A DNA stretch of 64,000 nt from Actinomycetota bacterium (GCA_003168255.1 PMSU01000091.1:1-64000); one strand, 5' to 3'; numbered from the stretch's first letter, positions 35,158 through 45,253 are shown. Translations and numbers: made by a program. Notes: generated by a model from the sequence alone, not told the origin.

Positions 35158-36153
35158 GTGATCGACGTGCAGATGGCCACCGAGGACTTCACCCGGCTGC
35201 GGTTCGGGTACTCGCCGCTGGCGGAGGCTATCGGCTCACTGAACGCGCTGCACTCAGGGCGGGTGCACCCGCTGCACCGCCGCTGGGCCGAAGACACCCG
35301 GCAACGTCTGCGCTCCCTGGACGCCACACTCCTGTACGCCATCGCCCCCCCAGGCAAAGTCGTCCTTACCCCGCCCGTTGACCTCGGCACCGCCGCCTCC
35401 GCCCAGCATCAGCTGCGGCTGATGGCAGACTGGCCGCCTCATCAGCTGCGGGCCGAACTGGAAACCGTCTGGTGCGGACGCGCCATGGCCACCGCAGCCC
35501 GCGAGGTACTCGGCGACGGCCCAGCCGGAGCCCGCCGGGTGGCCGCCGCCCTGGCCGCCTACTGGGACACTGCCCTCGCCCCGCACTGGGACCGGATGCG
35601 AGCGGTCCTGGAAGCCGACATAGCCTACCGGGCCCGGCAGGCCGCCCTCAGCGGGATCTCCGCCATGATGAACGACCTGCACCCGCAGCTGCGACTGGAC
35701 CACTCCGCCATCCACCTGGTCAAGAAGTCCACGCCGTGCAGCCGAACCTGGGAGACAGGCGGGACGGGCGTCCTGCTGATGCCCAGCATCTTTGTGGGGC
35801 CAGACATCAGCTTCGACCCCGGAACACTGGGCAGCCCGGCCATCACCTACAGCCCCCGCGAGCTCCACACTGCCTGGGAAAACAGCACCAGCACAGCCAC
35901 CGCCGATCCGGTCAGCGCCCTGATGGGCAAGGGCCGCACCGCCATCCTGCGCAGCACCGCACTCCCGGCAACCACCACCGACCTGGCACGGGAACTCCAC
36001 CTCAGCGGCGCCACCGTCAGCGTGCACCTGTCCACGCTCAAACGCTGCGGCATGGTCACCTCGTGGCGATCCGGCCAGCGCGTCTTCTACCAGCGCACCC
36101 CCCTCGCAGCCAGCATCCTCACCGCCGCCTCAAATCCGCACCCGGAACGCTGA
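35158..36153 (+). CDS. ArsR-family transcriptional regulator with DUF5937-like N-terminus
   Basis: 331 aa from the GTG at 35158; the longer frame adds a basic, non-conserved stretch. The first 240 residues (LRFGYSPLAEAIGSLNALHSG, later LRLDHSAIHLV, VLLMPSIFVGPDI) are typical of actinomycete ArsR relatives with a large N-terminal sensory domain. The C-terminal winged helix (about 255-320: GKGRTAILRSTALPATTTDL, SGATVSVHLSTLKRCGMV) is ArsR-like. No metal-binding Cys cluster is visible, so a small-molecule effector is more likely. Target unknown. Confidence 0.82.
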   Translation: MIDVQMATEDFTRLRFGYSPLAEAIGSLNALHSGRVHPLHRRWAEDTRQRLRSLDATLLYAIAPPGKVVLTPPVDLGTAASAQHQLRLMADWPPHQLRAELETVWCGRAMATAAREVLGDGPAGARRVAAALAAYWDTALAPHWDRMRAVLEADIAYRARQAALSGISAMMNDLHPQLRLDHSAIHLVKKSTPCSRTWETGGTGVLLMPSIFVGPDISFDPGTLGSPAITYSPRELHTAWENSTSTATADPVSALMGKGRTAILRSTALPATTTDLARELHLSGATVSVHLSTLKRCGMVTSWRSGQRVFYQRTPLAASILTAASNPHPER

Positions 36154-36524
36154 CCTTGCCATGCCCCAGAACCAGCCAGGGGCTCCAGGTTCACCCGCAT
36201 GCCCGGCTGCGTCCGGTCCAGCGTGGTGGCCTCGGACCGCCGCCGCGTCTCCGCTGAAATAGTGGCGCCAAACAGCTCATCGCCGACATCCCTAAGAGCC
36301 CGACAACTGCGGGCCGAGGGGCGGGGTTTCACCGCGCGGCCCCGGAATCGCACCGGGTCGCTCCGCCAGGTCAGCGGGGCCGGCCAGCTATACGGCCGCA
36401 CCGTGGAATTGCACCGTTTCGAGGCTAGCGTACGCACCGCTCTGGCGCCTTGCGCCCTACTGTGACAGCGTAAACCCGTGCCGATGTGCTCGCGGGGCGT
36501 CACTGAGCCGGGACTGGGTATCGG
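36154..36524. other. Region without a confident gene
   Basis: 371 bp. On the minus strand 36300-36170 reads DVGDELFGATISAETRRRS and TTLDRTQPGMRVNLEPLAG, which is protein-like, but the frame around it is not. It may be a gene fragment. The presumed promoter of the RyR-domain gene must also be here. Confidence 0.35.
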
Positions 36525-38957
36525 GTGGCAAGGCCCCGGCTCCTAGCAATACCCGGCCGGACCCGCCGGGCGACATGGGCCATGCCAATGGTTCTCGCGA
36601 CGCTGGTGACGGGGTATCTGGCGTGGGGAGCATGGGCTTCTGCGCGCGATCCAGCATGGCTCTATCTGGATAAGAAATGGTGGCGGGTATGGCTTAGGCC
36701 GAGTCACGACGGCGTCCTGCTCGCAGTCGTGGTTCTGTGGCTGCTGTCAGCATTCCTGTATTGGTGGCCGAGGCGACGGCAGTCTCAGGACGCAGGGCTG
36801 GTCATAGTCGTGGCGATGGTCGTCATCGGGGCCGTTCTCGGCACTACGTCGCTAGCTCCATGTGAGGGCGGGCAGACCCATACCGCGGTAGTCGCCTGGG
36901 TTCTCAGCCTTTATGTCGGATCACTTGAGCCGCGGTATGGACCCGGCACGACGTGCCCGGGCCAGCTACCGCTGGCTTTGCAGCTCGGGCGCACAATTTG
37001 CCTGGGTGCCACGCTAGTCGGTGCCTTCGCGGCTGCGGCGGTGCTATGGCGGCAGCCGGTCGGCCGTCTACGCGCGCGTCTGGTGAAAGATGCCACGATT
37101 CTTACTGGCCTGGACGCGATGACGATCGCGTTGCTGCGTCATCTGACTTCGATCGGATCCGGGAGCCGGGTCGTGGTAATCGAGCCTGATCGGCATCATC
37201 CACTGCTGGATGAGGCCCGTGGTACGGGCGCGCAAATTGTTGTGGCCGACCCAACGTTGCCGCGCGTGCTTGCGCCGCTGCTCAGAGGGTTGCGTGGCCC
37301 TCAGCTGCGTTACTTGTTCTCGTTGCGCCCGGAGGCAGCCGAAAATGAGGAGGTCCTGAGCGCGGCCAGGCTGGTTCTGAGCCGCATCCGGGCGGATCCG
37401 GACAGACCGCCACATCTGATCGCGCGCATAGACGATCCTCGGCACGCCGACGTCTGGCGGGGTCAGCGCATCGGTCCGTCGTTCGCCTGGTTCGAGGATG
37501 CGTTAAGCCCGCAAGAATCGACTGCATGCGCGCTGGTGAATCAAGTTTTCCGCGGTGATGCCCGGCAGGTGCTGCTTTGCGGTGATAGCACGCTCGCGCT
37601 CGCGGTCTTGCTGGAGCTTGCCCATCGCGCGTGGGAGCGACAGGATCTTGCTGCGGCGGCGGCCAGGGGTCAGGCCGCTGACCCGGCTGCGGTGGCGTCG
37701 GACGGAGCGGCCCGGCCCGCGACGGATCACCTGGCCGAGCGAGTCGTGCTCCTGGACGTGCGAGCAGAGGACCTGCGAAGGGAATATCGCGCTACGTCCT
37801 CCCACGCAATCGTTAAGGCACTGCCTGCGGTTGAAGTCCACCCGGCGGCCTGGCGCGGTCAGCTGCTGGCCAGCCTGGACGCCATGACACCGGCGGAGGC
37901 CGCCGAGACGGCCGTCGTGATCGCAGATGCACCCACGGAGGCTAGCCTGCACGAGGCCGGACGGGTCGCCCGGCTTCACCCTGGCACCCCCGTGTTCGTA
38001 TTGTGCTCGGACGGAGCTGGTGTCACGGGTGCCGTTTTCGACCAGCTACAGCCCTTTCAGCGGGCTCTCCTCGTCGACCGCCAGACACCAGAAGATACCT
38101 GGACCAGGACGGCCCGGCATTGGCACGAGTGCTACCGATTGACGCACCCAGCCGTATCAGGTGCGGTAAAGACCCTCACTCGCAAGCCGTGGGATGAGCT
38201 TGATGAGTTCATTCGTGAGGACAACATCCTTCAGCTCCGCTCAATAATGGCTGCTGTGGTGGCGCGCGGCCGACGCTGGGTGCCAAGCCGTGCGGTTGTG
38301 CCGGGAAGCTTCGTTGAGCTGACCGACGGCGACGTTCAAGAAGTGGCGCGGGAGGAACATACTCGCTGGTACGACCGCCGCCGACAGGCCGGCTGGCGGG
38401 CAGCCGCAGTCGCTGAGGAAGACGATGACGTCGCCCTGATCAACAGCGTCGTGCGGCCCTGGGCTGATCTTGCGGCTGAATCGCGCGAGTGGCTTCCCGG
38501 CTACGTCCGGTCTCAGCTCGCGCAGCTAGAGGCCGTCGGCTACATGCCCATCTTGCCCGATGACGGGCCTGCTGACGCGATCGAATTCCGCCGCGTCGGC
38601 GAGGTCCGTGCCGAGCGGCTCATGGCCAGCCAGACGTGGCGGCACACGCATGGGAGCAAGCTGTCCGGCTCCGCTGGTGACTGGCACGTCACCGACGACA
38701 TCGGCCATGAGCGGACGATTCGCGACCAGGAATTCTGGGCCAGTCACGAGCCGCTGGCCGGCAATCGCTGGCGCCGGACGGGCACCGTCCGCGCCTGGCG
38801 GGTCAGCGAGAGCGTCGTCTTGCGGACGATAGAAGGAAATGCTGCGGCCCAGCCTGGCGATTGGATCGTTCAGGGACGTGGCGGTGAACGATGGCCGGTC
38901 CAAAACGAACAGTTCGCCCGAGGGTACCGTGTCGTTGGTGCCGACCCACGGCATTAA
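36525..38957 (+). CDS. Membrane protein with TrkA-N-like, RyR and PGDYG-like domains
   Basis: 810 aa. Four hydrophobic segments (about 20-40, 60-80, 90-110, 155-175) lead into two Rossmann-like halves of the TrkA-N/RCK type (ATILTGLDAMTIALLRHL then VVVIEPDR, and QVLLCGDSTLALAVLLELA then RVVLLDVRAEDL). An RyR-like motif follows at about 604-625 (AREEHTRWYDRRRQAGW) and a C-terminal domain with GDWIVQGRGGERWPVQNEQF, like the PGDYG domain. The architecture resembles ligand-sensing membrane proteins predicted for nucleotide- or ion-triggered stress and defence. It ends 51 bp before a hydrolase gene; both point at the fxs cluster. Confidence 0.75.
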   Translation: MARPRLLAIPGRTRRATWAMPMVLATLVTGYLAWGAWASARDPAWLYLDKKWWRVWLRPSHDGVLLAVVVLWLLSAFLYWWPRRRQSQDAGLVIVVAMVVIGAVLGTTSLAPCEGGQTHTAVVAWVLSLYVGSLEPRYGPGTTCPGQLPLALQLGRTICLGATLVGAFAAAAVLWRQPVGRLRARLVKDATILTGLDAMTIALLRHLTSIGSGSRVVVIEPDRHHPLLDEARGTGAQIVVADPTLPRVLAPLLRGLRGPQLRYLFSLRPEAAENEEVLSAARLVLSRIRADPDRPPHLIARIDDPRHADVWRGQRIGPSFAWFEDALSPQESTACALVNQVFRGDARQVLLCGDSTLALAVLLELAHRAWERQDLAAAAARGQAADPAAVASDGAARPATDHLAERVVLLDVRAEDLRREYRATSSHAIVKALPAVEVHPAAWRGQLLASLDAMTPAEAAETAVVIADAPTEASLHEAGRVARLHPGTPVFVLCSDGAGVTGAVFDQLQPFQRALLVDRQTPEDTWTRTARHWHECYRLTHPAVSGAVKTLTRKPWDELDEFIREDNILQLRSIMAAVVARGRRWVPSRAVVPGSFVELTDGDVQEVAREEHTRWYDRRRQAGWRAAAVAEEDDDVALINSVVRPWADLAAESREWLPGYVRSQLAQLEAVGYMPILPDDGPADAIEFRRVGEVRAERLMASQTWRHTHGSKLSGSAGDWHVTDDIGHERTIRDQEFWASHEPLAGNRWRRTGTVRAWRVSESVVLRTIEGNAAAQPGDWIVQGRGGERWPVQNEQFARGYRVVGADPRH

Positions 38958-39008
38958 CGGTTGCCACGGCTACAGCTGGCGCGCGACCAAATACGTAGAA
39001 GGAACGCC

Positions 39009-39887
39009 TTGACGGACACGGTGTTGGCGGCTGGCGGGAGGCGGCTGTCCGTTCAGGTATTCGGTGATTCCGAGGGCATTCCCGTCTTCCTGCTGCACGG
39101 GACGCCAGGGAGCAGGCTGGGTCCGCACCCGCGCGGGCAAGTGCTGCATCGGCTAGGCATCAGGCTGATCGCATTCGACCGCCCGGGTTACGGGCATTCG
39201 GACCGGCTGGCCGGCCGGAAAGTCGCCGACGTGGTGGAAGACGTCGCCGCGATCGCCGATGCGTATGGGGTCGAGAAGTTCGCAGTCGTCGGGCGCTCGG
39301 GGGGCGGGCCGCACGCACTAGCTTGTGCCGCACTGCTGCCGCGCCGGACGACCAGGGCCGCGGTTCTCGTCGGGCTTGCCCCGCATGGTGCTGAGGGCCT
39401 TGACTGGTTCGACGGGATGGCCCAGTCGAACGTCATCGATTTCACCGCGGCGGCGGCGGGTCATGACCCCCTCTCCGCCCGGCTGACGCCTGCGGCCGAG
39501 TCGATTCGCGCCGACCCGGCCAGCCTCATCACCCGCCTCCAGGCCGAGCTTCCTGACTCGGACAGGCGCGTGGTGACCGACCGGGGAATCCGCTCGATGC
39601 TGGTGCAGAACTACGCCGAGGCGCTGCGGACGTCTGCCTACGGCTGGATCGACGATGCGCTGGCCTTCTGCTCTCCGTGGGGATTCGACCCCGCGGCCGT
39701 GACCGTTCCGGTCGTGCTCTGGCACGGCGAGAACGACGTCTTTTCCCCGGTCAGCCACGCCCGCTGGCTCGCCGACCAGATCCCGGGCGCGACCGTGCTC
39801 GTGCAGGCAGGCGCCGCCCACTTCGGCGCGCTGGACGTGCTGCCGGACATCCTGCGCTGGCTCGCGGTCGGCACTCCGCGCGGCTGA
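39009..39887 (+). CDS. Alpha/beta hydrolase (TTG start)
   Basis: 292 aa from a TTG at 39009, supported by GAAGGA 5 bp upstream. Classical order: VFLLHGTPGSR oxyanion strand, IAFDRPGYGHSDR, nucleophile elbow VVGRSGGGPHALA (Ser in GRSGG), then WHGENDVFSPV for the acid and AGAAHFGALD for the His. Substrate unknown; the HGTPGSR opening is common in actinomycete esterase/peptidase-like members. It ends directly against the stop of fxsT on the other strand. Confidence 0.85.
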   Translation: MTDTVLAAGGRRLSVQVFGDSEGIPVFLLHGTPGSRLGPHPRGQVLHRLGIRLIAFDRPGYGHSDRLAGRKVADVVEDVAAIADAYGVEKFAVVGRSGGGPHALACAALLPRRTTRAAVLVGLAPHGAEGLDWFDGMAQSNVIDFTAAAAGHDPLSARLTPAAESIRADPASLITRLQAELPDSDRRVVTDRGIRSMLVQNYAEALRTSAYGWIDDALAFCSPWGFDPAAVTVPVVLWHGENDVFSPVSHARWLADQIPGATVLVQAGAAHFGALDVLPDILRWLAVGTPRG

Positions 39888-42800
39888 TCAGGTCGGCTGC
39901 GGCTCAAGATCGCGGTTGTTGCGCTGCCAGCGCTGAAGGAGGTCCGCATTCGGATGCCGCGGCCCCAGCACCTGGCTGAACGCATTCATGATCCGCGTCC
40001 TGATCAGCTCGGCTTCCTCCTCTTGCCCGGCGAGGTGCAAGGTGACCGCAAGGTTGGCCTCGCAGACCAGCGTGTCGGGATGCCGCGGCCCCAGTTTCTC
40101 TCGCAGCCTGCCGATCGTCTCGCGCTCCAGCGTCTCGGCCCGGGCTAGGTCCTCGGAATCTCCCAGGCAGTTAGCCAGGTTGATCGCGCACGACAGGGTG
40201 AAGGGATGGTCATCACCCAGCCGGCCGCGCATGGCCGCCAGCGTCTGTTCCGCGAGAGCGCGGGCCTCGGCTACCTGCCCAGTACCGCGCAGGTAGGTGA
40301 CTAGGTTATTGTCGGCGACCAGCGTGTACGGGTGGTCCTCGGCGAGGCTGCGCTGATAGGCCGCCCTGACCTCGGTTACTAGGTCACGTGCCCGGGACTT
40401 GTCGTTGAGGGCCGAGTAGTCACAGGCAAGGTTGAGCGCGCACGACAGTGCGTCCGGCGATTCCTTGGGATAGTTGCGCAAGTAGCGGTCGTAGGTCTCC
40501 TGGGTCAGATCGATCGCCTGACTTTGCAGGCCGGCCTTGCGCAGCGAGACAGCCAGGCTCTTGGCGGTGCGCAAGGTATCCATCAGGTCGTCGCCCAGCA
40601 CTCGCCTGTACTTGTCGTATGTGCTGCGCAGCAGGTCGACGGACTCCCGGAAAAAGCCCTCCTCACGCATGTCGCGGGCGAGGTTGGCGGCGGAGTAGAG
40701 GGTGTAGGGATGGTCGCGACCCAAGACGTCCTCGCGCCGGGCCAGTGTCTCCTCATCCACCCGGCGCGCGGCGGAGGAATCACCCACCAGGCGCAGCGAT
40801 ACTGCCAGGTTGTTGGCTGCCGCGAGGGTCCGCGGGTGATCCTCCCCGAACAGCTCCTTGAAGCGCTCGTGCGTCTCCCGGTCACGGGCAAGGGCCTGCT
40901 GGAACTCACCGAGCGCGCGCAAGTCCGCGGCCAGCCCGCCGGCCGTCATGAGAATATGCGGGTGGTCGGATTTTAGGACCTGCTGCTGCCGCTCGAGCAC
41001 GTCGATATCGACGTCACGGGCGTCGGCGAAGCGCCCCTGTGATCGCAGCACGTTGGCCAAATGGAACCGCAGGTGCAGCGTCTGCGGGTGGTTCTCGCCG
41101 AGTTGCTGGCCCCAGAGGTTCTCCAGCCGGCGGGCTAGGCCTAGGCACTGGTCGAACTCGCCGTGTTTCCATTGATACCGCACCCAGTCGATGAGCAGCT
41201 GGCGGGTCGGCGCCTCGGTGCACTCCTCCGCTCGAGATGGCCCCAGGTGCGGCCAGATCAAGTTGTAGCGATGCCAGTTCTCCGGATCGTCGGTGTCGCC
41301 GCGGCGCGGCCGGGCGCCGACCAGGATGGCGTGCACCTCGTGGCAGGCCGCGATCTGCTCTTCCTCGGTCAGCTGGGACCGGATCACCGCCTGCACGAGG
41401 CGGTGTATCTGGACCGAGTTGCTGCCCTGGTCGACCTTGAACAGCGCGAACCGGCTGATGTCCATGATCACCTTGCCGAGCAAGAGCTTCTCGCTCAGTG
41501 TGTCGTCGAAGGACAGCAGGGACTGGATCATCTCGTCGCTGTAGAGCAGCGTCATTGAGATCGGTCCTGATGAGAGGAACGCGCAGAGCTGAAGTAGCCG
41601 TACCGCTGCCGGTGATTGCTGCCGGAGCCGCTCGAGGGACATGTTCCACGTCGCCACCACGGGATGGGGGAAGTCGGTCGGCTCGTGCAGCGCCTGCATG
41701 AGAGTCCGCTGCGTGCTTAGCTGGTCGACGTAGGTAGCCGCGGGCATGCTGGTCTGCTCCAGCCACGCACTCGCCTGCTCGACCGCCAGCGGCAAGTCGC
41801 CCAGAGCTTCGGCCACGCTGGCTGCGTCAGCCCGGTCCAGCCGCGAAACGTGACGCATCAGGTGCGCAATGCTCTCCGCGCGGCTGAAGACGTCGACCTC
41901 GAGCGGCTCGGCGGAGTGGGTCCATGCCTGGTTCCTGGACGTGATCATGACATCACCCGGCCCGGTGGGCAGGTAAGGATCCAAGTCCTTGGGATTGTCG
42001 GCGTTGTCGAAGACGAGCAGCCAGCGCCCGGTGTCGCCATGGTTCAGTCTGGCCAGCGCGGTACCCGCCGCTTCCGCGTCGTTGTCGCTGACCGGGAGCC
42101 CGAGTCGGCCGGCCAGGTCGGCGAGCGAGCGGGTAATCTCTTCGGTCCGCTCCGCAGGTATCCACCAGATCAGGTCATAGTCGGCCCTGAACCGGTGCGC
42201 GTACTCCAGTGCGATCTGCGTCTTGCCCACGCCGCCGAGCCCGTACAGGGCCTGAGCCAGAACAACCGCCATGCGATCATCCACCAGCTTCGACCGGAGC
42301 AGGTCCAGGGTTGCGCTGCGTCCGGTGAAGTCAGCATTCCTTGCCGGCACGTTCGAGATCCCCGGTACCATCCCGGGGAAGCGCGGCTCCGCCGCCTGCG
42401 AGTCATGGGACTGTGGCAGCAGGGTCGGCCGGTCGAATGCCCGCAGCAGCTCGGTAGTTGCCCGGTCCGCGTCCAGCCCCACCAGGTCAATGGCGCTGGG
42501 GCTGGAGAACGGAGCAACGGGCCGCCCGCCGCCAATCCGCAGCGGGATCAGGTGTCGGCGAGTCCCCGCAGCGTCGGGTACCGAGATTTTCCCCCAGATG
42601 TCCCTGGCCTCGGGTGACTGCATGTACGCGGCCGACAGCAGCGCGATGGCGCGGGAGGCGGCCTGAAGTTCACGCGCGGGCTCGAAGCTGCCGTCAGCAT
42701 CCGCCTCCTCATCCGCTGCCGTGCAGTGGGGCAGGACGTGGAAGCCGGATCTCGTCAGGACCCACCTGATCCAGTCGGCCCACATCTGATCTTCCGGCGC

Positions 42801-43823
42801 GTAGCTCAGGAACACCTCGGTCGAGGAAATCGGCTGGCGGCGGGTGTAGGCATCGGAGTACTGCAGCCTCAGTTCCTCATCCAGCGGCGGCATGCACGTG
42901 ACCTCACCCGCCGTGACCTTGTCGGTCATCCGTTCGTAGGCCGCGAGCAGCGAGGTTGGGGATCCCGGCGGGTCGCCGAAGGCGGCCAGCGTCTCCTCGA
43001 AGGCATAAAACGGCCGGTACGGAATCTCGACCGATCCCCAGTACTGCGCCGAAGTCTCCGGGGTCTGATCAACGGGAAAACCATCGAACTTCATCCTGGC
43101 CAGCGCCCGGCCGATGTCAAGCTTTTCTTTCTCAGCGTTTTCGATACGCATGGGCACGGGCAGGATCCGTATATTACGGTCGCCGTATCGATTGCTGATC
43201 TGCCGCGCGACGTTCGAGGCGCCTTCTATGCTCTGGTCATTTAGCGTGAAGCATACGACAAGGACGTCTGGGAGTTCGACCGTGCAGATATCCGCGACAT
43301 CACTCAGCCCGGTGCGGCTGTCGATCAGGACATAGTCATAATTTCGCTTCATGTCGGCGCGCAAGGCACGGAAGAATTGGCCACCGCCCAGCCGATCATA
43401 GAAATTGTCCCAGTCCAAAGAACTGACAGCGGCCGAGTAGACGCGATTTTGACGCCCGGCGGAGATGAAATCAAGGCTTCCTTCATCAGGGAATTGATGC
43501 CCTGTAAGGGACACGGCGTGCGGTTCCACCTGAGCGTATTCTAGATGCCAGTCTTGCGCATGCGGCTCGGGGCTTGTCGCTTCCGACTCGTAGTCGTTGA
43601 TGATCTCGATAACGCCGTTCGTTGAATTTACTACGGACTCGTCAAGGAACGGGTGAAAGAATTTGTGCAGTCCTGGTGACTCCAGGTCCCAGTCAACTGC
43701 CAGGACCCGCTTCCCGTTGCTGGCGAGAATCCATCCGACGTTAGCGAGCGCCATCGTCCGGCCAGTCCCGCCCTTGTACGAGTAGAACGTAACGATCTTG
43801 CCTTGGCCGGCCTCATCCATCAT
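39888..43823 (-). CDS. fxsT: FxSxx-COOH system TPR protein (ParA-like, TIR-like, NB-ARC, TPR)
   Basis: 1311 aa. Four parts are visible. A ParA/MinD-like domain (about 8-300) with SYKGGTGRTMALANVGW, where Arg replaces the usual Walker Lys of KGGxGKT, and AVDWDLESPGLHKFF. A TIR-like domain from about 335 (TEVFLSYAPEDQMWADW). An NB-ARC ATPase with Walker A LYGLGGVGKTQ (about 525) and Walker B WLLVFDNAD (about 605). About 400 residues of Kinesin-light-chain-like TPRs (ENHPQTL, EDHPRTLAAANNLA, DDHPFTLSCAINLA). This is the architecture of the TPR protein of FxSxx-COOH RiPP systems. Its start overlaps fxsC by 11 bp. The system's biological role is unknown; the NLR-like layout suggests sensing. Confidence 0.9.
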   Translation of the reverse strand: MMDEAGQGKIVTFYSYKGGTGRTMALANVGWILASNGKRVLAVDWDLESPGLHKFFHPFLDESVVNSTNGVIEIINDYESEATSPEPHAQDWHLEYAQVEPHAVSLTGHQFPDEGSLDFISAGRQNRVYSAAVSSLDWDNFYDRLGGGQFFRALRADMKRNYDYVLIDSRTGLSDVADICTVELPDVLVVCFTLNDQSIEGASNVARQISNRYGDRNIRILPVPMRIENAEKEKLDIGRALARMKFDGFPVDQTPETSAQYWGSVEIPYRPFYAFEETLAAFGDPPGSPTSLLAAYERMTDKVTAGEVTCMPPLDEELRLQYSDAYTRRQPISSTEVFLSYAPEDQMWADWIRWVLTRSGFHVLPHCTAADEEADADGSFEPARELQAASRAIALLSAAYMQSPEARDIWGKISVPDAAGTRRHLIPLRIGGGRPVAPFSSPSAIDLVGLDADRATTELLRAFDRPTLLPQSHDSQAAEPRFPGMVPGISNVPARNADFTGRSATLDLLRSKLVDDRMAVVLAQALYGLGGVGKTQIALEYAHRFRADYDLIWWIPAERTEEITRSLADLAGRLGLPVSDNDAEAAGTALARLNHGDTGRWLLVFDNADNPKDLDPYLPTGPGDVMITSRNQAWTHSAEPLEVDVFSRAESIAHLMRHVSRLDRADAASVAEALGDLPLAVEQASAWLEQTSMPAATYVDQLSTQRTLMQALHEPTDFPHPVVATWNMSLERLRQQSPAAVRLLQLCAFLSSGPISMTLLYSDEMIQSLLSFDDTLSEKLLLGKVIMDISRFALFKVDQGSNSVQIHRLVQAVIRSQLTEEEQIAACHEVHAILVGARPRRGDTDDPENWHRYNLIWPHLGPSRAEECTEAPTRQLLIDWVRYQWKHGEFDQCLGLARRLENLWGQQLGENHPQTLHLRFHLANVLRSQGRFADARDVDIDVLERQQQVLKSDHPHILMTAGGLAADLRALGEFQQALARDRETHERFKELFGEDHPRTLAAANNLAVSLRLVGDSSAARRVDEETLARREDVLGRDHPYTLYSAANLARDMREEGFFRESVDLLRSTYDKYRRVLGDDLMDTLRTAKSLAVSLRKAGLQSQAIDLTQETYDRYLRNYPKESPDALSCALNLACDYSALNDKSRARDLVTEVRAAYQRSLAEDHPYTLVADNNLVTYLRGTGQVAEARALAEQTLAAMRGRLGDDHPFTLSCAINLANCLGDSEDLARAETLERETIGRLREKLGPRHPDTLVCEANLAVTLHLAGQEEEAELIRTRIMNAFSQVLGPRHPNADLLQRWQRNNRDLEPQPT

Positions 43824-45093
43824 GTTCTCCGGAATCTGCCGGATCCACCCGCCTGAGCCGGGGGCGCTCGACGTGAGAACCCCCGGGCGGGTGCGCCGGC
43901 GTGTGCTTGTCCTTGCGGAATCTCTTCAGCATGATCCTGGTCATCTGCGGAAGAATCTCGCTGAACTCGCGCAGCGTGGGAATGCCGTCAGCGGCCATTC
44001 GGCATCGTTGCGGGACGCTGGCCAGCTTGCGGTTCAGGGAAAGGCCGAGACTCTTCCGGAGGGCCTGCTCGGCGGCGCTCAGCTCAGGGTCCTGATTATT
44101 CCATGGCACTAGCACACTGACCCACGACGGCTTGAGTCCGTCCAGACGCTGGAACTTGTCCGTGCACGCTGCTGAGGCAGTCGCCCAAGGGTCGATCAGG
44201 CACAGTCCGGGGATCGGCCTGTCGCTGTTCACCCACTGCGCGGCATGCTCCTCGAAGGTGCCGATGGTCGGCTGGCAGCCAATGCACGTCGTCAGATCCG
44301 CGGCGTAGTCCGCGAGCGGCTGCCTGGAAGCCGGATGGTATGGATTCCACAGGCGCGGTGACTCGCCGTAGTAGTCCCTCGCGCGGCCGTCGGGGAGCGT
44401 CGAGTGGTCCAGCGCGAGCACCGTAATCCGGAGATGCCTTCTCGCCTGCCGGTCCGATCGGCCCCGGGCGAAGGCGTTCTCCAGCGACGCATAGACAGAC
44501 GGCGGTTCGGGGGCGACCTGCGTCCGCTGGGCGACATTCACAATCCGCCGGGCAAGCTCGTAGACCGCAACCTCGTAGTCTTCCCGGTAGCGCGTTAGTT
44601 TGATCAGCCCGAAGAACCCGTGCGTGGCGTAACGGGGACCAAAGCTGGGATCTTCGTACTGAATGTCCTGCGCCACGTCCGGCAGGATTTCTGCTCTTAC
44701 CGGTGACCACAGTGCTGGCACGATAGCGTCAACGGACGCACGCCCCTGGTCCCTGCTGTTCACCTGACGGCGGGCGAAGGCAAACCATTCCATGCCGCAG
44801 TCTTTGCTCTCGAAGTAACGCGGAGAATACAGCGGAACGAAGACGCGGCACGTCGCCAGGGCTTCGGCCAGCTCACCCGGCCACCGGACCCCGGAACGAT
44901 TATTCCGATCTATGAAACCGACTGACCCAGGACGGAGAGCGGTCATGCCTAAGATATTCTTGCAGAGATCCTGATGCAGCTTATGGACCCACATGTCCGG
45001 GTCGCTGTGGTCGTTCTCGTCGAGTCTTGGCGTGCGAGCATAGCTCAGGAAAAAGTACGGCTTGTCGGCACGACCATTTTCATGCCTCGCCAT
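43813..45093 (-). CDS. fxsC: TIR-like protein FxsC
   Basis: 426 aa from the ATG at 45093 (GGGGGGA about 10 bp upstream; an upstream frame to 45183 is compositional). The TIR-like N-terminal domain starts KPYFFLSYARTPRLDEND and continues FIDRNNRSGVRWPGELAEAL and CRVFVPLYSPRYFESKDCG. The remainder (LRITVLALDHSTLPDGRA, then CLIDPWATASAAC) is the FxsC-specific part, with a basic C-terminus. FxsC is a fixed member of FxSxx-COOH clusters. Whether it degrades NAD as other TIR proteins do is unknown. Its 3' end overlaps fxsT. Confidence 0.9.
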   Translation of the reverse strand: MARHENGRADKPYFFLSYARTPRLDENDHSDPDMWVHKLHQDLCKNILGMTALRPGSVGFIDRNNRSGVRWPGELAEALATCRVFVPLYSPRYFESKDCGMEWFAFARRQVNSRDQGRASVDAIVPALWSPVRAEILPDVAQDIQYEDPSFGPRYATHGFFGLIKLTRYREDYEVAVYELARRIVNVAQRTQVAPEPPSVYASLENAFARGRSDRQARRHLRITVLALDHSTLPDGRARDYYGESPRLWNPYHPASRQPLADYAADLTTCIGCQPTIGTFEEHAAQWVNSDRPIPGLCLIDPWATASAACTDKFQRLDGLKPSWVSVLVPWNNQDPELSAAEQALRKSLGLSLNRKLASVPQRCRMAADGIPTLREFSEILPQMTRIMLKRFRKDKHTPAHPPGGSHVERPRLRRVDPADSGEHDG

Positions 45094-45226
45094 CCCTGCC
45101 TGTTCCCCCCTGCACCCATGCGTCACACCGGGCCCACGACCTCCCGCACGCATCAACGGAGATCGTCCCTCTCTCTGATCCAAGAAGCTTAGATGAGATC
45201 CGGGAACCGGTCCAGAGCAGGTGGCT

Positions 45227-45253
45227 GCGTCAGGTGCGTCAGGTGCGGCAGGG
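45227..45253. repeat. 9-bp tandem repeat x3
   Basis: Three units of GCGTCAGGT, the last diverged, in the about 210-bp gap between the acetyltransferase gene and fxsC. No gene lies in this gap. Confidence 0.6.
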
